Shown: positions 31,431 to 39,494, counted from the stretch's first letter. The stretch is 64,000 bases of DNA from Streptomyces antibioticus (GCF_002019855.1 NZ_CM007717.1:3412645-3476644); one strand, 5' to 3'. Notes: generated from the letters alone by a model not told the origin. Numbers and translations are program-made.

Positions 31431-33281
31431 TCACTTCATCCGGGTCGCCCACTCCTGCACCTTGGCGATGCGCTGCCGCAACTGCCCCGCCGTCGCCTCC
31501 GCGCTCGGCGGTCCGCCGCACACCCGGCGCAGCTCGGTGTGGATCACCCCGTGCGGCTTGCCGCTCTGGTGGACGTATGCGCCGACCATGGTGTTGAGCT
31601 GCTTGCGCAGCTCCATCATCTCCTTGTGCGAGACGACCGGCCGCCGCTCGGCCGGCAGCTCCAGGAGGTCGGCCTCGGCGTCCGGCTTCCTGCGGCTGTG
31701 CGCGATCTGCTTGGCCTGCCGCTTCTGGAGCAGCAACTGCACCTGTTCCGGTTCGAGCAGCCCCGGGATGCCGAGGTAGTCCTGCTCCTCCTCGCTGCCC
31801 GGGTGGGCCTGCATGCCGAACTCGGCGCCGTTGTACATCACCCGGTCGAAGACGGCCTCGGACTCCAGCGCCTCGAAGGCGAACTGCTCCTGCTCGCCGG
31901 TGTCCTCGTCCTGCTCCTTCTCCGCCTCCGCGAGGAGCTTGTCCTCCTCGGCGTACGGGTCCTCCTCGCCGTCCTTCTTCGGCTTGTCGAGGGCGTGGTC
32001 GCGCTCGACCTCCATCTCGTTGGCGAAGGTCAGCAGGTCGGGGATGGTCGGCAGGAACACGGACGCGGTCTCGCCGCGCCGCCGCGACCGCACGAAACGC
32101 CCGACGGCCTGCGCGAAGAACAGCGGGGTCGAGATGGTGGTGGCGTACACGCCGACCGCGAGGCGCGGCACGTCGACGCCCTCGGACACCATCCGTACGG
32201 CGACCATCCACCGGTCGTTGCTGCCGCTGAACTCGTCGATCCGGCCGGACGCGCCGGCGTCGTCGGACAGCACGAGCGTGGCCTTCGACCCGGTGATCTC
32301 GCGGATCAGCTTGGCGTAGGCGCGGGCCGACTCCTGGTCGGAGGCGATGACGAGGGCCCCGGCGTCCGGGACGGCCTTGCGGACCTCGGTGAGCCGCTGG
32401 TCGGCGGCGCGCAGCACGCTCGGCATCCACTCGCCGCGCGGATCCAGCGCCGTACGCCACGCCTGGCTGACGGCGTCCTTCGTCATCGGCTCGCCGAGCC
32501 GCGCGGCGATCTCGTCGCCGGCCTTGGTGCGCCAGCGCATGTTGCCGCTGTAGGAGAGGAAGATGACCGGCCGCACGACATGGTCGGCGAGCGCCGAGCC
32601 GTAGCCGTAGGTGTAGTCGGCGGAGGAGCGCCGGATCCCGTCCGGGCCCTCCTCGTACGCCACGAAGGGGATCGGATTGGTGTCGGACCTGAACGGCGTG
32701 CCGGTGAGCGCGAGCCGCCGGGTGGCCGGCTCGAACGCCTCCAGGCACGCCTCGCCCCACGACTTGGAGTCACCGGCGTGGTGGATCTCGTCGAGGATGA
32801 CGAGCGTCTTGCGCTGCTCGCTGCGGTTGCGGTGCAGCATCGGGCGGACGCCGACGCCCGCGTAGGTCACGGCGACGCCGTGATAGTCCTTGCCGAGCGG
32901 TCCGGCGCTGTACTCCGGGTCGAGCTTGATCCCTATCCGCGCCGCCGCGTCCGCCCACTGCTTCTTCAGGTGCTCGGTCGGCGCGACCACGGTCACCTGC
33001 TGCACGACGTGGTGGTGCAGCAGCCAGGAGGCGAGGGTGAGCGCGAAGGTCGTCTTGCCGGCGCCGGGGGTGGCGACGGCGAGGAAGTCGCGCGGCTGCT
33101 CCTGGATGTACTTCTCCATCGCCCCCTGCTGCCAGGCCCGCAGCTTGCTGGCGGTGCCCCAGGGGGCGCGGCCGGGGAAGGCGGGCGAGAGGTGGTGGGA
33201 GTGGGAGGTGGAGGTTGCGGCGGTGGTAGTCACGGTCTCCGGGTTCGGGGGTCGGACGGCTCGGTTCTCGCTGCTGATCAC
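31431..33281 (-). CDS. DEAD/DEAH-type (SF2, XPB/type III-res-like) helicase
   Basis: 616 aa. Motifs in order: Q-region LRAWQQGAMEKYI, Walker A ATPGAGKTT (70-78), VVAPTEHLKKQW (Ia), LVILDEIHHAGD (II), LALTGTPFR (III), then the second RecA domain with ALVIASDQESARAYAKLI (IV), VRMVSEGVDVPRLAVGVYAT (V) and FFAQAVGRFVRSRRRGE (VI). The C-terminal third is acidic and helical. Nucleic-acid-dependent ATPase, probably in repair or RNA handling. The annotated GTG (33281) has only a weak ribosome site; GTG 33233 after GGAGACC is an alternative. Confidence 0.88.
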   Translation of the reverse strand: MISSENRAVRPPNPETVTTTAATSTSHSHHLSPAFPGRAPWGTASKLRAWQQGAMEKYIQEQPRDFLAVATPGAGKTTFALTLASWLLHHHVVQQVTVVAPTEHLKKQWADAAARIGIKLDPEYSAGPLGKDYHGVAVTYAGVGVRPMLHRNRSEQRKTLVILDEIHHAGDSKSWGEACLEAFEPATRRLALTGTPFRSDTNPIPFVAYEEGPDGIRRSSADYTYGYGSALADHVVRPVIFLSYSGNMRWRTKAGDEIAARLGEPMTKDAVSQAWRTALDPRGEWMPSVLRAADQRLTEVRKAVPDAGALVIASDQESARAYAKLIREITGSKATLVLSDDAGASGRIDEFSGSNDRWMVAVRMVSEGVDVPRLAVGVYATTISTPLFFAQAVGRFVRSRRRGETASVFLPTIPDLLTFANEMEVERDHALDKPKKDGEEDPYAEEDKLLAEAEKEQDEDTGEQEQFAFEALESEAVFDRVMYNGAEFGMQAHPGSEEEQDYLGIPGLLEPEQVQLLLQKRQAKQIAHSRRKPDAEADLLELPAERRPVVSHKEMMELRKQLNTMVGAYVHQSGKPHGVIHTELRRVCGGPPSAEATAGQLRQRIAKVQEWATRMK

Positions 33282-33372
33282 TCGGCTACGTATGACAACC
33301 GGGCCACCCTACCGGCGGCCCGGCACCGTCATCGCGCGAACGGGGCCGGGTCGCCGCCGGGTGGGACTGACG

Positions 33373-33771
33373 TCACAACGCCCGCAGCCGCGCCGCGATC
33401 ACCGCGATCTCGGACTCCGTACCGGAGGCCACGTCGATGACCAGGTCGTACGCCGCGTCCTGGTCACAGGCGGCGAGATCCGTGCCGTGCAGCGCGAGAA
33501 AGGTGGCGGCGGCGAGCCAGGCGGCGCGCTTGTTGCCGTCCACGAGGGGATGGTTCGCGGCGATCCCGTGGAGCAGGGCGGCGGCCTGCTCGTAGGGGTC
33601 GGTGTAGGCGGCGGTGCCGAACATACGGGCGCGGGGGCGGTGGACGGCGGAGGCGAGGAGGGCGGGGTCGCGGGTCTCGGGGGCGGGGTTTTCAGGGCCG
33701 TCCGGCCCGGAGAAGGCGATCCGTGCGATGTCCGTCACCTCGGCGACGGTGAGGTGTCTGGTCGCGGCCAT
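33373..33771 (-). CDS. Doc-type Fic/DOC toxin
   Basis: 132 aa. The Fic active site reads HPLVDGNKRAAW (His74 to Arg82 region), the Doc form H-x-x-x-D-G-N-K-R. Doc of phage P1 phosphorylates EF-Tu and stops translation; close homologues do the same. Start ATG 33771, spaced 5 bases after GGGGGAG; it lies directly behind the antitoxin gene, whose stop codon is 3 bp upstream, so the two are coupled. C-terminal half helical (AAYDLVIDVASGTESEIAVI). Confidence 0.88.
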   Translation of the reverse strand: MAATRHLTVAEVTDIARIAFSGPDGPENPAPETRDPALLASAVHRPRARMFGTAAYTDPYEQAAALLHGIAANHPLVDGNKRAAWLAAATFLALHGTDLAACDQDAAYDLVIDVASGTESEIAVIAARLRAL

Positions 33772-33773
33772 GG

Positions 33774-34001
33774 TCACTCCCCCAGCTTCCGCAGCAGCCC
33801 GGCGTGCGCCCGCGCGAGCCGCTCGGCCACGCTTCGCACCCGCGCCTCCTCGTCCCGCATCCATGCCTCGACGGCGTCCCGCGCGATGTCCTCGGGACGG
33901 CGGCCGGTGGCGTCGGCGAGATCGTCGAGGGCGCGCCGCAGCGCCGGGCCGAGAGGGACGGCGAGCGGGGGCGTGCCGGAACCGGGGGTGGGCTGTGACA
34001 T
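33774..34001 (-). CDS. Ribbon-helix-helix antitoxin of the Doc pair
   Basis: 75 aa. A Pro-rich start is followed by an RHH-like segment (LAVPLGPALRRALDDLADAT, then GRRPEDIARDAVEAWMRDEE) and a helical C-terminal tail (AERLARAHAGLLRKLGE) suited to cap the toxin. RHH antitoxins bind their own operator; Phd-type is the usual Doc partner, so this is a variant pairing. ATG at 33999-34001. First gene of the two-gene operon. Confidence 0.75.
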   Translation of the reverse strand: MSQPTPGSGTPPLAVPLGPALRRALDDLADATGRRPEDIARDAVEAWMRDEEARVRSVAERLARAHAGLLRKLGE

Positions 34002-34045
34002 GCGGCGAGGCTAGGAGACTGGCGAGGCTCCTGGCCAGGGCTTTT

Positions 34046-35506
34046 CTACTGTCGCCGTTCGCGCACCCGGGTGGTCACCCAGGCCCCGAACAGGGCGACG
34101 ACGGCCATCGGCAGGAAGACGACGGCGAAGGCGGCCGGATGGGACGACGACTCCCCCTCGGCCAGGGTGCCCGCGTGGGCGACGGCCCCGCCGCCGAGCG
34201 CGGCGAAGGCGGCACCGCCGGCGGCCAGCAGCAGGACGTTGGCCAGCCCGTCGGATATCTGGAGGGCGGCCGAGTTGGTGCCGGCCTCCTCCGGCGCGGA
34301 GAGCTGGAGCAGCAGCACGCTGGTGGAGGCGATCACGAGCCCCATCCCGAAGCAGCCGAACCCCCAGGCCACGGCCAGCGTCCACACCGGCACGGAGTGC
34401 AGGAGCACGGCCGGCGCGGCGGCGATGGAGAGGGCGACGAGCACCATCCCGAACGTCATCAGCCGCTCCCGGTACGGCTCCACGCGCGGCCGGGACTGCA
34501 CCCAGGACCCCAGCGCCCAGGTGGCGCCGCTCGCGGCGAGCGAGAACCCGGCGAGCGTGGGGCTCAGCCCGCGCTGGGTGACGAGCATCAACGGCACGAA
34601 GGACTCGGCCGAGATGAACGCCCCGGCGGCGACACCGCGCAGCAGGACGACGGACGGCAGCCCGCGGGCGGCCCGCCAGGTGCCGCGCGGCAGCAGCCCG
34701 AGCACGGCGGGCACGAGCAGGGCGAGCCCGAGGGCACCGGGGAGCACGGAGAGGGGCCGCAGATCCTGGGCGGCGTACTGGAGGAGCCCGGCCCCGCAGG
34801 AGATCCCGAGGGCGAGCCGAATCCGACGCCGCCCGTCGGTCCGGGGCTGAGAGTCGGCGGTGGTGTCGACGGGCCCCCCGGCCCGCACCCGTATCTGAGG
34901 CAGCGCCAGCGCGAGCGGCAGCACCACCAGCACCGGTATCCCGAGGAACACCCACCGCCACCCGAGATGCTCGGTGACGGCCCCGGCGGCCAGGGGCCCC
35001 ACGACCGACGGCAGCACCCAGCAGGCGGCGAACGCGGCCATGATCGCGGGCCGCAACCGCTCGGGATAGGCCCGCCCGACGACGACGTACAGCGCGACGA
35101 TGACCAGCCCGCCACCGAGCCCCTGCACGGCCCGCCCGAGGATGAACACCCACATGCCCCCGGCGGTCCCCGCCACCACGAGCCCCGCCCCGAAGGCCGC
35201 GATCCCACTGCCCAACGGCCCGAGCGGCCCCCGCCGGTCGGACCACTGCCCGGCGAGCACCATGCCGAAGAGACTGGTGGTGAAGTACCCGGAGAAGGCG
35301 AAGGCGTAGAGGGAAACCCCACCCAGCTCGCGGGCGGCCACCGGCATGGCGGTCCCCACCGCGGTCGCTTCGAAGGCGATCAACAGCACAACGGAGACGA
35401 TCCCGACACTGAGCGCCCTGAACGACTTCCCGAGCACGGACTCACCGTGCTCGGGGACTGCTGCCGTGACGCCGATGTCACGCGGACGCGGTTCCTGGAC
35501 TGCCAT
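34046..35506 (-). CDS. MFS exporter, DHA2-like
   Basis: 486 aa with about 14 membrane segments. VVLLIAFEATAVGTAMPVAA and GQWSDRRGPLGPLGSG (the loop 2-3 MFS motif A variant) plus GRAVQGLGGGLVIVALYVVV (motif B/C region) mark a DHA2-type drug:proton antiporter. Start MAVQEPRPRD at 35504-35506; ten further upstream codons are possible. It reads leftward into the Doc pair, and its start is ~210 bp from the tRNA-Cys gene. Substrate unknown. Confidence 0.85.
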   Translation of the reverse strand: MAVQEPRPRDIGVTAAVPEHGESVLGKSFRALSVGIVSVVLLIAFEATAVGTAMPVAARELGGVSLYAFAFSGYFTTSLFGMVLAGQWSDRRGPLGPLGSGIAAFGAGLVVAGTAGGMWVFILGRAVQGLGGGLVIVALYVVVGRAYPERLRPAIMAAFAACWVLPSVVGPLAAGAVTEHLGWRWVFLGIPVLVVLPLALALPQIRVRAGGPVDTTADSQPRTDGRRRIRLALGISCGAGLLQYAAQDLRPLSVLPGALGLALLVPAVLGLLPRGTWRAARGLPSVVLLRGVAAGAFISAESFVPLMLVTQRGLSPTLAGFSLAASGATWALGSWVQSRPRVEPYRERLMTFGMVLVALSIAAAPAVLLHSVPVWTLAVAWGFGCFGMGLVIASTSVLLLQLSAPEEAGTNSAALQISDGLANVLLLAAGGAAFAALGGGAVAHAGTLAEGESSSHPAAFAVVFLPMAVVALFGAWVTTRVRERRQ

Positions 35507-35717
35507 GCCCGCCAGCGTAAGGTCCGCCACTGACAATGACCCCTGTCAAAAGTCGGTCCCGCCCCTCAGCCCTTGGTCGTACGCCCGGCCCCCTTTCATG
35601 AACGCCGTATGGCAGTCCCGTTGCACCCCCACGGATGCCCTTGAGCCCCACGCCACCCCACCCGTACGGTCAAGTCACCAAGTCCGGAACGCGGCCCTGC
35701 CGCCTCCGAACCAACTT

Positions 35718-35792
35718 GGCCGTGTGCCCGAGTGGCTTAGGGACTCGCCTGCAAAGCGAGGTACGTGGGTTCAATTCCCGCCACGGCCTCCA
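35718..35792 (+). tRNA. tRNA-Cys (anticodon GCA), CCA encoded
   Basis: Acceptor stem GGCCGTG/CACGGCC, anticodon stem CTCGC/GCGAG with loop CTGCAAA (anticodon GCA), T arm GTGGG-TTCAATT-CCCGC, discriminator T, then CCA. It is the integration target of the downstream element: bases 35749-35790 are duplicated at 43661-43702. Sequence 3' of base 35790 belongs to the element, so the CCA end seen here is supplied by it. Confidence 0.95.
35749..35790 (+). other. attL direct repeat (3' half of tRNA-Cys)
   Basis: 42 bp, from the anticodon loop (CTGCAAAGCGAGG...) to the tRNA 3' end (...CACGGCCTC), identical to 43661-43702. It marks the left junction and sits ~150 bp before the integrase gene, the usual position. 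Confidence 0.93.
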
Positions 35793-35800
35793 CAACAGTC

Positions 35801-35903
35801 TCTGACCTGCATGTTCGTAGGTCAGACACAGCTCTCACGGTCTAGGACTCCCGTCCGAGACGGGGCTAGGTCAGTTGCTTGGTCCACTATCGACTGACCT
35901 AGC
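35801..35903. promoter_or_regulatory. Four CTGACCT/AGGTCAG boxes between attL and int
   Basis: TCTGACCT (35801-35808) with AGGTCAGA (35819-35826), and GCTAGGTCAG (35865-35874) with CTGACCTAGC (35894-35903), form two inverted pairs sharing the heptamer CTGACCT. They fit arm-type integrase or excisionase sites, or an operator over the int promoter; the first pair could also act as a terminator after the tRNA. Confidence 0.5.
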
Positions 35904-35938
35904 TCCACAGAGCGCCACACGGCGCAAAGGGAGCCCAA

Positions 35939-37027
35939 GTGACCTCACGTACACCTCTCCGGAGCGCGCTCAGGAAGCCCCAGAGCAGCACTGAGCCGAC
36001 ACAGCCGACAGCACCTCTCCGCGTAGTCGACGGACGCTCAGCCACGGATGCGCGTACGGCCATGCTCGATGAACTCGACCTTCACCTGAGCACGATCACC
36101 AACAGGTACGGACGTCCCTTCCAGCGGAAGACCATCAACGCGTACAAGTTCGCTGGTGTGGCTCTCCATAACTGGATGACCGAGAGCAGCATGGAAGGCG
36201 ACTTCACCGCATGTGACGTAGCCACCCTGAACCGCTTCTTTCGCTGGTACTACCAGGTGCACGACGTACCCAAGTCGCAGGACGGCAAGGGCGGTTACAC
36301 GGGAGGGACGAACACCCTTCAACGCAATCTCCGTCCGCTGTTCATCTATCTGGCAGAGGAGTACGACCACCCAAGCCCGTACGACTCCCCCAAGCTCCAC
36401 AGGTACACGGCTCCCCCGATCGGTAAGCCCAAGACGCTCTCTGAGGAGTTCGTGACCGACGTACTCAAGGTCACGGGGAACGGCTCCCCCAAAGTCCGTG
36501 ACTTCCAGACCGTGAGGGATCACGCAATCGTCCGTGTCCTCACGGAGGGACTGAGAGCGGAAGAGCTGTTGAACCTGCGGGTTGAAGACTTGGATCTCAC
36601 CCGACACACGTTGGTTGTGATCCCTCTGAAGATGGACCGGAACAGCGTTGACGGCCGGACCATTCCCCTACAGCCCAAGACGGTAAAGGCTCTCGTTCGG
36701 TATCTCCGGGTGCGCTCCACTCACGCCATGGCGAACTCAACCCCGTTCCTCTGGCTCGGTACACGCAACCGGGGTCCACTCCAGTACAGGGGTCTGTACG
36801 TCATGGTGAAGAAGCGTGCCAAGGATGCGGATTACGACCCTGCCCAGGTTGCTCCTCACTCGTTCTGCCACACGTGGGCAGACGACTTGAAGGCTGCGGG
36901 AGTATCGGGCGAGCACATCATGGCTATCCGTGGTTGGAAGTCTCCCGCCATGCTCCGCAGGTACGGCGCAGACATGGCCAGCACAAGGGCCGTGAACGCC
37001 GTACAGGGCTTGGGAGACAGGTACTGA
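35939..37027 (+). CDS. int: Tyrosine recombinase (integrase) with HxxR Arg replaced by Cys
   Basis: 362 aa. N-terminal core-binding domain (RPFQRKTINAYKFAGVALHN) and C-terminal catalytic domain. Residues of the active site: Arg206 (TEGLRAEELLNLRVEDL), Lys231 (PLKMDR), His307 and then Cys310 where Arg is expected (PHSFCHTWADDL), Trp333 in the His/Trp position (RGWKSPAMLRRYG), Tyr342 as nucleophile. Codon 310 is TGC; CGC would be Arg. Since this Arg is near-invariant and needed for catalysis, the protein is probably inactive or much weakened. GTG 35939 preceded by AAAGGGAG. A terminator follows. Confidence 0.93.
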   Translation: MTSRTPLRSALRKPQSSTEPTQPTAPLRVVDGRSATDARTAMLDELDLHLSTITNRYGRPFQRKTINAYKFAGVALHNWMTESSMEGDFTACDVATLNRFFRWYYQVHDVPKSQDGKGGYTGGTNTLQRNLRPLFIYLAEEYDHPSPYDSPKLHRYTAPPIGKPKTLSEEFVTDVLKVTGNGSPKVRDFQTVRDHAIVRVLTEGLRAEELLNLRVEDLDLTRHTLVVIPLKMDRNSVDGRTIPLQPKTVKALVRYLRVRSTHAMANSTPFLWLGTRNRGPLQYRGLYVMVKKRAKDADYDPAQVAPHSFCHTWADDLKAAGVSGEHIMAIRGWKSPAMLRRYGADMASTRAVNAVQGLGDRY

Positions 37028-37043
37028 CCCCAAGACACACGAG

Positions 37044-37079
37044 AGCCCAGGTGACTCCCACAGAGGGGAAACCTGGGCT
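37044..37079 (+). terminator. Terminator after int
   Basis: AGCCCAGGT (37044-37052)/ACCTGGGCT (37071-37079), followed by TTGTGCTTTT; 17 bp after the int stop codon. Confidence 0.8.
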
Positions 37080-37209
37080 TTGTGCTTTTCTGTCGAGTTG
37101 TTCGGGAAAACCGACCCCCTACCTTTACCGTTCGACTTTCCGAACGGGGTGGCCCGGTCTTTCGAGTGCGTAGGGCTTCCAGGGGGTTGGGCAGTAGCCG
37201 GAACGACTC

Positions 37210-37455
37210 TCAGGCCCCATCAGGGGGCGTGTCGGTCACGTAGTTGCCCTGTCCGACTTCCAGCCGTAGCCAACCCTCCGCCCGTAGGGCTACGACAGCC
37301 TTCTGTGTGGTCGCCTGTGCCGTCCCGTACTCCGCTGCCAATGCGACCGTCCCAGGGAAGCGCTCACCAGGTGCCCACTCTCCAGAGCGCAACCGGCGAC
37401 GCAGATCATCGGCAATCTGGGGCCAGAGGTTCCGGGAACGATCAAGGTCAGCCAT
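37210..37455 (-). CDS. GntR-type winged-helix protein without effector domain
   Basis: 81 aa consisting only of a GntR DNA-binding domain: PQIADDLRRRLRSGEWAPGE, then RFPGTVALAAEYGTAQATTQKAVVALRAEGW and the wing LRLEVGQGNYVT. No ligand domain, as in pock/kor-type and phage-like small regulators of Streptomyces elements. It lies on the opposite strand from int and divergent from the next + gene, so it probably controls the promoters between 37455 and 37586. ATG at 37453-37455. Confidence 0.82.
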   Translation of the reverse strand: MADLDRSRNLWPQIADDLRRRLRSGEWAPGERFPGTVALAAEYGTAQATTQKAVVALRAEGWLRLEVGQGNYVTDTPPDGA

Positions 37456-37585
37456 ACGGCCAGCGTGCGCGGTACTGCGGTGATCTGCTACCGCGCTTAC
37501 GCGTAACCGCGTAACCTCAGCTCACGAGAGGCCCCCGCGACCGGGCGAACGGTCCGGGGGTATGGCCAACAGCCATGAGGAGCTG

Positions 37586-37888
37586 ATGACAGTGAGCCAG
37601 CCTAGCCACGTACGGCTGCTGCCCTGGAAGTGGCCGGAAGGGAAGACGGCACACCTGATCACGGACGGGACGCGCACAGCGTTGTCCATGCTGGCCGACA
37701 GCATCGAGAGTCAGCAGATCGAGACAGCAGCCGTGATCGTGGGACTGGCGCGGCCGATGGTCGCAGAAGAGGCCACACTCACGACAGATGAGCTGCGCTG
37801 GATCGCAAGCCGTCTCATCGAAAGCCTGACGGACGTACTGAACATCGCTGAGAGCCGGGGGCAGCGGATTCCCGGATATGAGGAGTGA
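37586..37888 (+). CDS. Element protein of unknown function (100 aa)
   Basis: Contains SHVRLLPWKWPEGKTAHLIT, then helical segments (TALSMLADSIESQQIETAAV, DELRWIASRLIESLTDVLNI). No known motif. Start is uncertain: ATG 37586 lies 3 bases after GAGGAG, GTG 37592 lies 9 bases after it, and ATG 37562 is also open. The stop region overlaps the ribosome-binding site of the following lipoprotein gene, so the two are likely co-expressed. Confidence 0.65.
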   Translation: MTVSQPSHVRLLPWKWPEGKTAHLITDGTRTALSMLADSIESQQIETAAVIVGLARPMVAEEATLTTDELRWIASRLIESLTDVLNIAESRGQRIPGYEE

Positions 37889-37889
37889 C

Positions 37890-38246
37890 GTGAAGAGGAG
37901 ACATGCCCGCTGGGCGGGAGTCGCGCTGATTACGGGTCTTGCCATAGCCGGATGCGGGAGCACGGACGACAAGGGCGCTGAATCAGATGAGCCGGTAAAG
38001 GCCACACACTGCGGCACTGGCCAGGGGACCACTATGGAACTCCGGGCAACCAACGACTTCCCGAATCCAACGGCCTACGTGATTCAGCTCTACTGGTTCA
38101 ACGGGGAGGGGAGACAGGTGGAAATGGGCCAGATGACCACCGACGCTATCCAGCCTGGAAAGTCACTCACGTTCAATGTCACCGGTCGTCGTCCTGGGGA
38201 CGCAACGGTACGAACGTGTGAGGTAAAGGTACTGGGAGCCGAGTGA
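37890..38246 (+). CDS. Element-encoded lipoprotein
   Basis: 118 aa. VKRRHARWAGVALITGLAIA ending in a lipobox AIAGC makes a clear lipoprotein signal; the mature part (AESDEPVKATHCGTGQGTTM, NDFPNPTAYVIQLYWFNGEG, SLTFNVTGRRPGDATVRTCE) looks like a small beta-sandwich with two Cys. GTG 37890 is placed 4 bases after GAGGAG; an ATG at 37878 is in frame. Surface lipoproteins on mobile elements often affect phage adsorption or entry exclusion; that role here is a guess. Confidence 0.75.
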   Translation: MKRRHARWAGVALITGLAIAGCGSTDDKGAESDEPVKATHCGTGQGTTMELRATNDFPNPTAYVIQLYWFNGEGRQVEMGQMTTDAIQPGKSLTFNVTGRRPGDATVRTCEVKVLGAE

Positions 38247-38262
38247 ACACGTGAGCGAATAA

Positions 38263-38306
38263 GGGGAGCCCCTGGACGCGGTACCGACCGGTCTGGGGGC
38301 TCTCCC
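38263..38306 (+). terminator. Hairpin after the lipoprotein gene
   Basis: GGGAGCCCC (38264-38272) pairs with GGGGCTCTCCC (38296-38306) with a one-base bulge, ~20 bp beyond the stop codon. Confidence 0.6.
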
Positions 38307-38371
38307 ATGTCCAACCGCAGATGTTCCTCAAGTAGGGGTCCAACAGGCTTGCCAACGGGCATCCTTGGCGC

Positions 38372-38917
38372 ATGTCGCTTCCAGTGATCGCCATCATGGT
38401 TGCTTCGGTCAGTGCCCTCTTCACGGGGGCCAATATGCTCGTCTCTGCCCTGAACTACCGCAGAGCTAAGCCGCGCATCAAAGTTAAATTGCATCTTTGG
38501 TGCCCGTCGGAAATTAGCTGGGACTCCATTAAGTGCAACATCCGATTCATCAGTAATAGCTCTACGGCAGTCTCCGTTGAGAGGGTAACCCTTCTCCAAA
38601 AGGTCACCAACGCAGACTTTACCTGTACGAAGGAAATCGCTGTAGCGATTCTCAAAGGAGAGGAAAAGAGGGAGATCAGTTCCTTTGACGGTCCACTCTG
38701 GCAAGGGGCTATCTACGCAGGTTCATACAAGCCGCTCGAAGGAAACCCCGTCACTATGCTGATCCAGCTAGGAAACGGGAAGATTGTCAAGCCTGACCTT
38801 CTTTCTAGGAGGAGACTCACTAAATGGATGGAGCTAATGTCTTTCATGCATGAAAGTCGCCAGCAGCTTGCAATGTACGAAAATTCCGCTAGGCAACTCA
38901 CCTTTGACGACATGTGA
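38372..38917 (+). CDS. Element-encoded membrane-anchored protein
   Basis: 181 aa. An N-terminal helix (MSLPVIAIMVASVSALFTGA, continuing NMLVSAL) is followed by a beta-rich soluble domain (KPRIKVKLHLWCPSEI, CNIRFISNSSTAVSVERVTL) and a polar C-terminus. Codon use is notably A/T-richer than the chromosome. No good ribosome site is visible before ATG 38372, so the start is uncertain. Function unknown. Confidence 0.65.
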   Translation: MSLPVIAIMVASVSALFTGANMLVSALNYRRAKPRIKVKLHLWCPSEISWDSIKCNIRFISNSSTAVSVERVTLLQKVTNADFTCTKEIAVAILKGEEKREISSFDGPLWQGAIYAGSYKPLEGNPVTMLIQLGNGKIVKPDLLSRRRLTKWMELMSFMHESRQQLAMYENSARQLTFDDM

Positions 38918-39057
38918 GATGCGAAAGCAGCGCTCGGCTCCCTCTGGGGTCGGGCGCTTACCTGCATCCGTAAGCGGAATGACTCATGTCTGTTTGTCAG
39001 TGGTGGCTGAGACGATAGAGGGAAGTTGAAGGAAGACGACATACACCAGGAGGAAGC

Positions 39058-39258
39058 ATCAACAAGACAGTACGCAAGAGGGCAGACAAGCTGAAGACAG
39101 GTGATCGGCTGAAGTTGTGGAACGGCAAAGCTGGTGAAGTTCTCTCGATCGAGAAGGGATTCAACCAGTCAGGAATGAAGTGCCTGATCCTGCGGTTGTA
39201 CAAGTTGCCTACGGTTGTTGTGAAGGAAACTCGGTTCCTGGACATCTATCCAGGGTGA
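39058..39258 (+). CDS. Small basic protein with a probable ATC start codon
   Basis: A perfect AGGAGG (39048-39053) is followed 4 bases later by ATC and an open frame of 66 codons: (I)NKTVRKRADKLKTGDRLKLW, NGKAGEVLSIEKGFNQSG, ... RFLDIYPG, then TGA. Upstream the frame closes at TAG 39016-39018, and the intervening codons include no ATG, GTG, TTG or CTG. The product is a Lys-rich, SH3/OB-like short protein. Either ATC (rare, as in infC) initiates, or an ATG has mutated. Confidence 0.55.
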   Translation: MNKTVRKRADKLKTGDRLKLWNGKAGEVLSIEKGFNQSGMKCLILRLYKLPTVVVKETRFLDIYPG

Positions 39259-39308
39259 ACAAGTAACTCGACAGGGAAGATGGAAGGTTTCCCGAACTCG
39301 GAAGTTTT

Positions 39309-39342
39309 GTTACTACTCTCAAATGCCATCGAGAGTAGTAAC
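39309..39342. terminator. Strong inverted repeat after the small ORF
   Basis: Perfect 12-bp arms GTTACTACTCTC (39309-39320) and GAGAGTAGTAAC (39331-39342) with a 10-base loop, 50 bp after the ORF at 39058-39258. No U-run follows, so an operator role is also possible. Confidence 0.5.
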
Positions 39343-39494
39343 TCCTTCTAGTCGAGACACCTACGGAACTACCTAGAAAACCAGGAGCCACGGCTGCAAT
39401 TCCTTTGAATTTGTTATTCAGTAGCCTCATTCCCCTATTAAATAAAGGAATTAGCGTACCCCGGCCGGCTGAGCCCTATAGAATTCCAAAAGAG

